A DNA stretch of 26,320 nt from Guillardia theta CCMP2712 (taxonomy: Eukaryota > Cryptophyceae > Pyrenomonadales > Geminigeraceae): positions 110,874-137,193 of the forward strand of contig NW_005434658.1 in assembly GCF_000315625.1 (NCBI RefSeq). Direction: 5' to 3'. The notes beneath the pieces were generated by a model. That model searched no databases. It saw nothing but the letters and a program-made list of their open reading frames with translations, and was not told the DNA's origin. Both the position numbers and the translations under genes were made by a program. This document shows positions 9,265-17,570 of this stretch, piece by piece (within the stretch, counting starts at the first letter, position 1; every line of letters begins with the position of its first letter).

Positions 9265-10260
9265 TAAAAGCATGTTGTCTGTGAAGGTTGAGAAACAATA
9301 TGACGAGCCGGGGAGAGATACCATGCTGAATGCATAGGGTTGGATGGTTTGGATACGAGGCTTGTGAGTTAAATGAGCTTTAGTCGTGGTCTAGGTGGGA
9401 TGGGACTTGCCTGCTTGGATCAGATGGCATGAAGGAATTGAGTGAAACTTGGAATTGTGGAGCACAGAGGACATTAAAGGAAGGTCATGCAGAAATGATA
9501 TAAGTCGCATGTAAATGATAATGATGAGGGGGCATGTCAATTGAATGTCAAGGGCTCGGCATCGTAAGGACTGGGGATGAGTCAAGTTTTTGCGTCTTCC
9601 TTTCCTCGTGAAAAATTCAGGTGAAGAACAGGAGGAAACGAAATATCCATTCATCGATGGTAATGGACAACTCATTGATAAATGAGATGAGGGTCACCAA
9701 GTTGTAATGTGAACATCGTATCTCCAAGACACGAAACAGGAATTTGCCAACTAGACACTCGTTCACTTGTCTTCTGTATTCAGATACAGCTTATCGCTTA
9801 CAAGTCAAAACAAATAAATTTATCGGGGATGCTAATAAGGCTTGATACCAGGCACGCCGGGTGGTCTGGTCGACTCAGATGGTGGGCAGAAGAGGAGAAC
9901 GAGGAAGAGAGCCTGCGAGGATGAGCGAGTAGGAGGAGGGGGGCGGGAGGGGGGCAAGGAAGGTACGGCTGCTGGGGAAGGAATGCGAATTTTGGACTTT
10001 TTTACCACCAAGAGTTATCAACTTTACTACCTAACTTTGACCATTTCTTTTTTTGTTGACCAAGGGCAAGTCAAATCTCAGGTTGCTCTTTCAAAATCTC
10101 AAATATCCCGAGCAAACTTCAAATTACCTTGGCTCAGGTTCGAGGAACGGTTTGGGCCTCAAGTTTCTTTTTTGAAGTTGACGGGCAAGCATTTTAAGTG
10201 TTTCCTTTTAAAGTTTTATTTTGATCCTGAGATACCACTTATCGATACTGTACCTCTTGC
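9265..10260. other. Spacer between the two HTH genes, no gene seen
   Basis: About 1 kb of moderately AT-rich sequence. I see no coding frame with recognisable character. A purine-rich stretch lies at about 9890-9965 and T-rich runs at about 10000-10060, with CTTTCAAAATCTCAAATATC-like sequence up to the second TATA-like box. It is not similar to the sequence upstream of copy 1 except very near the promoter. Confidence 0.5.
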
Positions 10261-10267
10261 CCCCCCC

Positions 10268-10274
10268 TTTATAT
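10268..10274 (+). promoter_or_regulatory. TATA-like box of HTH gene copy 2
   Basis: TTTATAT followed by CAGTGC, 44-50 bp before the ATG at 10318. It corresponds in position to the TATA-like box before copy 1, and both are followed by the shared leader word ACCATCACAAC. Confidence 0.4.
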
Positions 10275-10317
10275 CAGTGCACGATGGAATTCTCGTACCA
10301 TCACAACCGCGATCAAC

Positions 10318-10842
10318 ATGAGCACATGCGCCAACTGTGGCTCCTGCGATGACGACTGTCTGGTGTGCTCCATGGCCCGGACTTTCTCGCCTCCCGTCCC
10401 TCCCCCTCCTACCCAGCGCCCAAAGAAGTCCGACAAGTGGACCCAAGACAGGAAGCAGCGCCACAAGCTCTCCTGCAGGAACAAGAGCAGGCTCAGCCTC
10501 CAGGACAAGATGGACATCGTGTCGCTCTTCTACAGCACGATGCCGTCGTCGTCGACGCAGGTGGTCACGCAGAGCTCCATCGCCAAGATGTACGGGAAGA
10601 GCCGCTCCGCCATCTGCAAGGTCCTCAAGTCGAAGCAGGTTGAGGCCTTGCTCCGCAAGGTGGTCATGGCCGGGCAGGGGCTGCCTGCTGGGGTCATGGG
10701 GAGAGAGCGATGGTCGGAGGCTGAGGCCTTGCGGGAGGCGGAGATGCCAAGGGTGAAGAAGGAGGAGGGGGCGGAGGAGTCTACTACACGGGCTTACACG
10801 GAGGCGTATGAGCTTTGCGACAGCGGGAGGAGCGATTTGTAG
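10318..10842 (+). CDS. Intronless CENP-B/Psq-like HTH protein, copy 2, 174 aa
   Basis: Same length and HTH as copy 1. The first eight codons after the Met differ almost completely and give MSTCANCGSCDDDCLVC, so cysteines stand at 4, 7, 10, 14 and 17 (CxxC-xx-C-xxx-C-xx-C), a better metal-binding candidate than copy 1. From residue 9 on the proteins differ only at residue 20 (Ala here). The HTH (about 58-106) has QSSIAKMYGKSRSAI as its turn and recognition-helix region. No intron and no catalytic domain. The intact frame in both copies despite the divergent N-terminus suggests both are, or recently were, expressed. It could instead be a domesticated transposon DNA-binding domain or a lineage-specific regulator. 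Confidence 0.75.
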   Translation: MSTCANCGSCDDDCLVCSMARTFSPPVPPPPTQRPKKSDKWTQDRKQRHKLSCRNKSRLSLQDKMDIVSLFYSTMPSSSTQVVTQSSIAKMYGKSRSAICKVLKSKQVEALLRKVVMAGQGLPAGVMGRERWSEAEALREAEMPRVKKEEGAEESTTRAYTEAYELCDSGRSDL

Positions 10843-10965
10843 GGCTACATGGGGGAATGTAGATGAGAGTGAGGGGCTGTAGGGCGAGTAGGGAGGAGGA
10901 GGAAGCGAAGAGGATGAGCGAGTAGAGGGAAGGAGAGCGTGTACATGTATACGCGTGTTTGTAAT
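10341..10965 (+). repeat. 625-bp direct duplication, right copy
   Basis: Near-identical to 8640-9264. It covers HTH-gene codons from residue 9 to the stop plus 123 bp of 3' sequence (ATGGGGGAATGTAGATGAGA through GTGTTTGTAAT). No poly-A tail or target-site duplication is visible at either end, so a simple retrocopy is not supported. Confidence 0.9.
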
Positions 10966-11339
10966 ACAAGTAGTGAGGAGTGAGAAACTAAGTGATTCAG
11001 TAAATTGCTCGTGTTTGTTGATTTTATAAAATGCTGGTATAGAATGGGTGAGACTAGAGGTGAATCAAGATGTTCACGCAATTCTACTTGTGCCAAGCAT
11101 CTCACGACACAAAAAAAGTTTCAGCAGTCATCAGCCGTCTCTAGCTTTGTTTGACAATGAATTTGCTTCATCGCATCTATACAGCTTGTGTGTGGCCGAG
11201 CTGTAAGTCCAAGGAAATCAGAGATAAAGGAAATCAAGGAAATCATTATGCGACATAATTTATCTATCAACATTCATGATTTGCTCAACTTCGCCGAGCA
11301 TACAATACAATGATTGAAGATTTTGCCTCATCACCAGCT

Positions 11340-11640
11340 TTCTACCTGCTTCGAACTTGCATCTTGGCGATGGAGCTCTTTGTTTGATGATCCCTTTTTC
11401 AGCATTTCATCAATCTCTGTGTCGTTGAGGTAGAGGCCGTTGTAGTTGCCGTGCTCCCACGCATTATATCAGTATCAGGCAACATACACTATATTATGTC
11501 AAGTAATGTTAAAAGATCATGTGTTTTGTGCTAAAGCGGATACGACGGCATCGAAGAGCGACACGATGTCCATCTTGTCCTGGAGGCTGAGCCTGCTCTT
11601 GTTCCTGCAGGAGAGCTTGTGGCGCACCTTCCTGTATTCC
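11340..11640 (-). pseudogene. Decayed, inverted third copy of the HTH gene
   Basis: On the minus strand, 11552-11640 matches the HTH gene around RHKLSCRNKSRLSLQDKMDI, with two clustered substitutions near the start of the match. An 8-nt deletion follows SLF (about 11552). After about 155 bp of unrelated sequence, 11360-11378 matches GAGCTCCATCGCCAAGATG, and 11342-11358 matches the AAGTCGAAGCAGGTTGAG region with a few changes. The roughly 36 bp encoding YGKSRSAICKVL are deleted between them. The 5' and 3' ends of the gene are missing. The fragment is frameshifted and internally replaced, so it is non-functional. Confidence 0.75.
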
Positions 11641-11689
11641 TTTATTGACTGAAAAAGATTAAAGGCACTGTCTTGGGTGACCGATCCCC

Positions 11690-13300
11690 AACTTCCGCTG
11701 ACGCGGCTTCGGAGGGATCCGGCGGGTCACACTACTTCGGCCTCTTATGGGACCCCTGGTAAAGTTTCGGCCTCCTATGCGGGCCCGTAAACTTCAGTGA
11801 AACTCAGTTTACAGGAAGGGAATGGTAACTTAGTAAAGCACTTTTAGACTGAGAGAGAGTCACGCCCGGGTCAGTCGGAGGGTAATAAAAGCCGGACTGA
11901 GTAAATTGATAGTCGGTGCCTAATAAAAGCCGGACTGAGTAAATTGATAGTCGGTGCCAGTCAATTTAGGCTCAGTCCGGCTTTTATTACCCTCCGACTG
12001 ACCCGGGCGTGACTCGAGAGTCTCTCAGTAAATTGACGCGACGACTGGCAGTGAGTAACCGAAGTTACTAAAACTAACTTGATGTGCCGTCACGTCGTCG
12101 GACCGGACGGTCCGGCGAGTCCGCGGCGAGCCCGGCGACGGTCACTGACGCGGCCCGACTCGGCGACGCCCGGCCGGGCCAGGGCGAGCGGCAGCGGCCC
12201 GGGGCCGGGCCTCGGGGCCGCTGGCACGGTCCGATCCGAGCCGCCGCGGCACTGAGTACGGTCCGAGTAGTGTAGTACGGCGGGTCACTGCAGTGCGGTC
12301 AGACTCTCAGGCTCCCGGCGACTGAGCAGCGCGGCCTGGCAGACTGAGAGTGACCGTCACGGGGCCGATCCGACCGATGGTCGGATCGGACGGTTCACCG
12401 AGCCTGACTCTCCGAGTGAGCCGCCCTGATTCCGTACCGGGTGACGGACGGACCGTCGGACCGTCCCGGGTACTGCGCGGCCGCCGCGATGATCATCGGA
12501 TTCTGATTCTGGGGCGGCGTACCGTTCCGTACGGTAATGGTTGGCCGCCGCCGTGCGGCGGCCCGGGCAGCAGTGCCAGTCGGACTGACCGACCGTACGG
12601 TACCCGGTTGTACCCGCCGGCCGCCGGGCTGGCCCTCATCGGACCGGGGTGAGTCTCAGTGCCGCCAAGGGCCTTCAACCGGGTCCCCCGACAGTCGCCG
12701 ACCAGTGACTAATTCAATCCGATCAGTGACTCGGCGCCGACTCCCGTGACTCTCAGCAGTCGTCGGAGGTCCGAGCCTGGGCCGACTCAGAGTCCCAGTT
12801 GTGATCGGATCGGACAGTCGGACGGCACCGTGCCGCCCGGGCCGCCGGGCCCAGCCAAACTGTGGCTGGCTTGAAACTTCAAGTTGGCAGTCCGACTGCC
12901 CTGAAGTTCATACGGCCGGCCCGGTTCGGGCGGCGGCATCATCGCCGGGCCGCCGCGGCCGCCCGGATATTTAGCCGCATCAATGATGAACTTCGGAAAG
13001 TTCTGGCACCCGGTGACCGGTCCGGGCCCGGGCCGACGGTCACTGGGCGGGAACTTCCGAGTTCGGAACTAAGTTCCGGGGACCGTGCCCGCCTCAACGG
13101 GCGCGACCGTGCAGTACGAGGCGCCGCGGCCGCCGGGCCGCCGGGCCCGGCCCGAGGCCCGGCCGGGCGGCACTGAGCGGAGCGGCGGGGCGGGGCCGCA
13201 CCGGCTTCTCGGAACTCCCGGAAGTTCCGAAGTTCCGAAGTCCCCGGGCACTGGCGGCAACTACTACCGACTAATCGGCCGTTGATCCCGGTTAATAACG
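11690..13300. repeat. GC-rich k-mer-biased block 3 (longest)
   Basis: Same style as blocks 1 and 2 and about 1.6 kb long. Words such as GACTC/GAGTC, TCAGTG/CACTGA, CGGACCGTCGG, CCGTACGGTAC, GGCCCGGGCC and GGAAGTTCCG/CGGAACTTCC recur in both orientations. AACTTCC/GGAAGTT words cluster at about 12985-13235, including GGAAGTTCCGAAGTTCCGAA at 13219-13238. Arg/Pro/Gly-rich open frames inside are compositional. No domain was recognised. It starts just after the decayed HTH copy and runs up to the C-rich sequence at about 13310. Confidence 0.55.
11858..12014. repeat. 44-bp perfect inverted repeat enclosing a 38-bp tandem duplication
   Basis: 11858-11901 (AGTCACGCCCGGGTCAGTCG...GGACTGAG) is the exact reverse complement of 11971-12014. 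Beyond the core, partial complementarity continues outward (GAGAGAG / CTCTCAG) and inward (TAAATTGA / TCAATTTA). The left arm overlaps a tandem pair of 38-bp units, 11883-11920 and 11921-11958 (TAATAAAAGCCGG...GTCGGTGCC). The DNA or transcript could form a long hairpin with a loop under 70 nt. It resembles a foldback or MITE end, or a palindrome created by inverted duplication at a break. Confidence 0.9.
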
Positions 13301-13309
13301 CAAGTTTCC

Positions 13310-13885
13310 AACTGCCGTGTCCACCCCCACCCCTGCTAGGCAAGTTGGGTGTTCGGGCCTACCCCCACCCCATGATAGTGTCCGATCTTCATGCGGATAT
13401 CGGACCCCCAGGCTGGTAACAGGCTACCCCCCGGGTACACCACTCCGGCCTTGGGTCCCTCAGGCCTGAACTGACCTTGGCAACTGACCCCCAGGGTCTG
13501 CCCCATAAGCAGCGAAATGGACCCGGTCGTTGCGGGATGAGATGCATTCGATCTTGGCTTGGCCTGGACAAACCAATGGCGTGAGTATACCCCCTACGAT
13601 TTCTCGATTACCCTTCTAATTGAAATCTGCCTACATCTGTACCCCAGTCACGGTGCGAAGGGCTACAAACATATAGGCAAGTTTGCTACCCCACCCACTG
13701 ATTTGGCTCACAACCCCCACCCTTTGACCTCTCTTTAGCCACTTCCGGGAGGTAGGTCCTCCAGGCACTACCCTCTAACAACCTCATTCAACCACCCTAC
13801 CCCCTCCCTTCTTCGTTCACCCGCTGAGCCATGCAGGAACCCCCGCCCCTCCACCCTGCCGAGAAGTTCATCAGAAGTAGATGAT
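13310..13885. other. C-rich intergenic stretch, no gene seen
   Basis: Many CCCCACCC and TACCCCC runs on the plus strand, and a short palindrome GTCCGAT...ATCGGAC at 13380-13405. No coding frame with protein-like composition. The style differs from the GC-rich block on its left (few GACTC or TCAGTG words), so it is a separate sequence type, possibly the promoter region of the PACRG gene. Confidence 0.4.
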
Positions 13886-14335
13886 ATGCTGTCTGTTCTC
13901 TCCCTTCCCCGCTTACTTGACATGCTTTCTCATTCATTGAGATCCTTGATAGATGTTCCTTGGCTCCCTGCCTCCACTTGGCTCAGGGACCGACTGAACG
14001 CTTCATTGATGGAGTGTGGTTTACCTGGAACAGTGCAGCTGTGTCGGAATACATCTGTTTTTAAGTGATTCTATTCCAGAGTTACCATGATGTTGGTATC
14101 AAGAGGTCACAGATGTGTTAAACAGTAGGTAGGCGTGCGAGGTGGAACACTTCCGTTAGTACCTGAGTCTCCGTGCAAGTGGATGAGGGTGGTGATTTAG
14201 TGCAAGCCAAGTCATCTCCTTGTATCAGACCCTCTCTGAGATGGTTTCCTTCAGATTCTGAAGGCTGTTTGTAAGACCGTCCTGGACCATTGAGCGCTAG
14301 AGGATGTCTTTCCCGACTTTCAACAACGGGTCAGC
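13886..14335. other. Region upstream of PACRG, nothing firm
   Basis: A 60-codon frame from ATG 13886 (MLSVLSLPRLLDMLSHSLRS) is open but matches no family I know and has no supporting splice partner that I can phase. The rest has stops in all frames. It may hold 5' leader or upstream exons of the PACRG gene. Confidence 0.3.
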
Positions 14336-15739
14336 ATGACCGTGGGATGCGATGCGAGTCAACTGAGCCTGGGGGATGGCAGGAACATTGCGAATGAGAC
14401 CATGGTCGAAGACTATGTTCAGTCTCATCTTGCAGGGAATTATGTTTTCAAGCGTGGGAAGAATGGTCACAGGGAAACGTTGAGCTGCTTTGATAAAACC
14501 AAGCCGGTTTGCCCCGCCGTTGAGATGAGCATGCAGTCATCTTTCAATCGCAGATCAATCCGACAAAGCGAGCAGGAGGGCATGGCCCAGCACGGGTGGG
14601 AAAATGCCTTCTCCCATCCTCCAACCTTGATCCTTGCGCTTGCGCAGGTCCCAGACCCGTCGGTCGATCCTCACTACAACAACGCCACTGCCAAGTTCTC
14701 CTTCACCACCAAAGTGAACGGACCAGACAGCTACCAGAAGGCGCGGAGTCCCGTCCATGAGGTGCTGATCTCTCGAGCTGGTGACGCTCTCCGTTGACCT
14801 TCTGCTCCCAGGACTCACCGGGGGGAGCCTGCACTAGCCTGGCCATCGGCAAGAAAGAGCTGAAGCCTATCACCCCTCCAGTAGGCCTCCAGCAGGATTT
14901 TGTCTCTGTTTCTAGTCTCACGCTCTTCCTCGCAGATCTCGGGCGCTTTCAAAGTGAGAGATAATCCTCCAAACTCAGAGTTCCGACGATTCTACGAGAG
15001 AGGAGACCTGCCCATCGCTATAGAACACCGGGGGGTTGGAAATCGAATCCAGTAAGATTGCACTGACCTTGATGCAAGCGTTGAAGTAGTGTTGTTCAGG
15101 TGGAAGATCGACATAGAAAAGCTTGATTATCATCACTACCTCCCGATCTTCTTTGATGGCCTTCGAGAAAAAGAAGAGCCTTATCGTTTCTTGGCCGTGC
15201 AGGGCACGTTTGACATGCTTGAGGTAAGTTTGAATGCTCCATGTTCCTCAGAGGCTGATGTCGTTGGCAACCAAGCACGGAGGCACAAAGATCTTACCTG
15301 TCATCCCTCAACTCATCATCCCCATCAAGACCGCCTTGAACACGCGGGAGCCAGGAGTAATTGTCATCGTGTTGAAGGTTTTACAGCAGCTCGTGGTGTC
15401 GGGAGAGATGATAGGAGAGGCGCTGGTGCCATACTATCGTCAGATCCTCCCCGTTCTTAACATCTTCAAGAACAGAAATGTGAATGTGAGTGCTATGTAG
15501 CACCCGACGGCACCTGATCGAGAGCTGTGCAGGTTGGTGACTGTATAGTATACAACCAGCGGAAAAGGATGATCCTCGGAGATCTCATACAAGAGACGCT
15601 GGAACTGCTTGAGACGTGATAGTGTCCTTCTCATCTCGAACTTAGCTCAACTGACATGCACGCCAGGCATGGAGGCGAAGATGCTTTCATCAACATCAAG
15701 TACATGATTCCTACATATGAGAGCTGCGTTCTCAACTAG
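14336..15739 (+). CDS. PACRG: PACRG (parkin co-regulated gene) protein, 7 exons
   Basis: Axonemal/basal-body protein; in other eukaryotes it is an inner-junction component between A- and B-tubules of ciliary doublets. Exons: 14336-14761 (5' end uncertain), 14812-14880, 14936-15051, 15100-15223, 15252-15485, 15533-15615 and 15667-15739; introns are 28-55 nt, phases agree and the stop is TAG. PACRG signatures: [87 protein letters not shown] and the ending [19 protein letters not shown] plus VLN. The conserved core is complete, about 232 residues including the exon with [10 protein letters not shown]. The first exon as drawn adds 142 residues that I cannot match to PACRG. A likely acceptor CTTGCGCAG at 14639-14647 could mean the coding exon begins at 14648 or that real first exons lie upstream. 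Confidence 0.93.
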
Positions 15740-16350
15740 TCCTCATCATAGCGTTTTCATTGTTCTTCTTGTTTTTGAAACAAAACACTTCATCTTTATT
15801 CATCCAACGTGTTCTTCCACATTCATGCCATCGTCGTTCGTCATTCGCGGATTCCTTTCATCTGTCAGGCCTCTTGCGTTGCTGGCATGGTTGCGCTATT
15901 CGCGAATCGATTGACCTGGATCGTTTACCTGACATTTCTCATGGCAGCACATGAAGAGAAGAACAATGAAGGCGACGATGTACAGCAGCAAAGCATCCAT
16001 GCCGCAATTCTCTTGCGCTGTTGTGCAACTTGCCACCATGTTGCGCTCAAAGTGAAGTGACGGTTGCTCCAGGAAGGACTGACTTGCAAGAATGAGCCCT
16101 GAGCTCTTGTAACACGATTTGATGCACTTGTCTCCTGCCGTCTCCTCTTCCTCCTTCTTTTCTGCTTTTCTATCTCTCCCTCCTTCCCTCCTTCCTTGCT
16201 CCACTCTCAGCTTGCTCCTTGTAGCTCCTTCGACGAGCCCTCAGACGTTTACCTCTCCTCCGACGCTCCCCCTCTTCCTCCTCCTCCTCGGGTCTCCCAT
16301 GCGCCTCCATCGCCTGTCATACCCTTTGCCGCTCCCTTCATCCCTGCCAT
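15732..16350 (-). CDS. Tentative tiny one-TM protein, 3 exons, 77 aa
   Basis: Weakly supported. Start ATG 16350 in context GCCGCCATGG gives [16 protein letters not shown]. Exons 16253-16350, 15929-16028 and 15732-15767 join in phase (donors GTAAACG at both introns). The product has a Gly-rich N-terminus, a clear hydrophobic helix ([16 protein letters not shown]), a CCHEKC cysteine cluster and a short tail ending MMRTS. The stop at 15732-15734 would overlap the end of the convergent PACRG gene by a few bases. Both acceptors are poor AAG types (GGCAAG and AACAAG), and the sense of the 16190-16380 region is ambiguous. The TM segment itself is the best evidence for a coding exon. Confidence 0.3.
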
Positions 16351-16489
16351 GGCGGCCCTATCGCACAACCGCCGGGCTGATAGGGGATGAGGGCGGGTGG
16401 GCTCCGAAGTACTTGAAGTTTTACTCACCGTCGGTCATGATGGCCGGGCGCCCGGGAATGAAGTGACTAGCTACTACTTGTAGCTAGTA

Positions 16490-16705
16490 GTGGTAGATGA
16501 TGAGATGATGGAGATGTTGAGATGATTGAGATGATGAGATGATGGAGATGATGAGATGATGGAGATGATGAGATGATGGAGATGTTGAGATGATGGAGAT
16601 GTTGAGATGATGGAGATGTTGAGATGATGGAGATGATGAGATGATGGAGATGATGAGATGATAGAGATGATGAGATGATGGAGATGTTGAGATGATGGAG
16701 ATGTC
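16490..16705. repeat. 17-bp minisatellite (AGATGATGGAGATG + TTG/ATG)
   Basis: About 12 units of a 17-bp motif, AGATGATGGAGATGTTG or AGATGATGGAGATGATG, preceded by a palindromic TAGCTACTACTTGTAGCTA at 16469-16487. No gene covers it; it sits in the gap between 16350 and 17571. The TTG and ATG variants are interleaved in blocks, which suggests repeated unit exchange. Confidence 0.9.
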
Positions 16706-16709
16706 GCAG

Positions 16710-17570
16710 TGGCAGGATGTTGAGGTTCTACTGGCAACTCAGGAGAACATCGGGGTTTGACGTGTACATTAAAAACAAATAAATGGTTGACAGACATGGT
16801 GGCCGGGCAACAAAGTTCCTCTAAGTGAGCACTGGCATGTGATGAACGGTTTTAGCTTTTGACCGCTATTCTGCTCTGCTCTGCTCTGCTCTGCTTTCCC
16901 AACTCCTCTCCTCTCCTCCCCTCCCCTCCCCTCCCCTCTTCTCTCCTCTTTTTTCTCCTCTCCTCTCCTCTTTTCTCTCCTCTCCTCTCCTCATCTCTTC
17001 TCTCACACTTTCTCCTCTGCTCGTCTCCTCTCGTCATGAGCTCTGCTGTGATGTCACAAGATCTTGATGTTGTCTTGGAGCACTCCGAGGAGGAGCAGCC
17101 GATCTTTGACCTTAACAACTGATCAGCAATAGCCGGGAGGGAGCACGAGCGAGAGAACCGTAAGACACATCTCTGTGTTCCCACAGAGGACCGCTACTGT
17201 GCGCGCGGGTTCTGCGAGCTCCTCTGGGACACAGAAGTCCTGACAATTCAAAGGATATGAGCAGCAGGAGCAGGAGCAGCATCGTCAAAGGAGGTCAGGA
17301 GGAGGAGGAGCAACTTAAAGATGTATGGGGAGGAGCAAGAGAAGGGATGTCAGCAACTTTACCTCCAGTCTTGTCCCTCTGTCCTTAGAGGGAAGTCGGA
17401 TGACGACGCCGCTCTCTTCCCACCTCCTCATCCATCCCTGCAACGTCTCGCTTGCTGTGGGAGGGTATGTCAGAGTATGATGTCAGATCTCAGAGTATGA
17501 TATCACGTTTGACATTTGCAAGGTCTGCTACTTCTCACCTTGTCCTGTTACGCTGAAGAAAATTTTGGGG
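16710..17570. other. Intergenic region with a CT tract, no firm gene
   Basis: CTGCT and CTCCC/CTCCT repeats at about 16867-17030 are followed by an open frame whose last part reads MSSAVMSQDLDVVLEHSEEE...FDLNN, stop at 17120-17122 (plus strand). This short acidic tail looks protein-like but lacks an identifiable upstream coding exon. The remainder, 17123-17570, downstream of the minus-strand gene's stop, shows no gene. Confidence 0.3.

Noticed and set aside
10216-10517. Minus-strand frames duplicated at 8572-8816
   Set aside because: They are antisense of the duplicated HTH gene; the plus strand carries the HTH motif and intact ATG-to-stop frame.
11463-11472. TTATATCAGT near the third HTH copy as its promoter
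   Set aside because: It resembles the TATA-like boxes of copies 1 and 2 but is in plus orientation inside the filler of a minus-strand remnant, so it cannot drive that copy; likely chance.
12084-13343. Several open frames of 60-134 codons in block 3
   Set aside because: Compositional, on both strands and mutually overlapping, with no recognisable motif.
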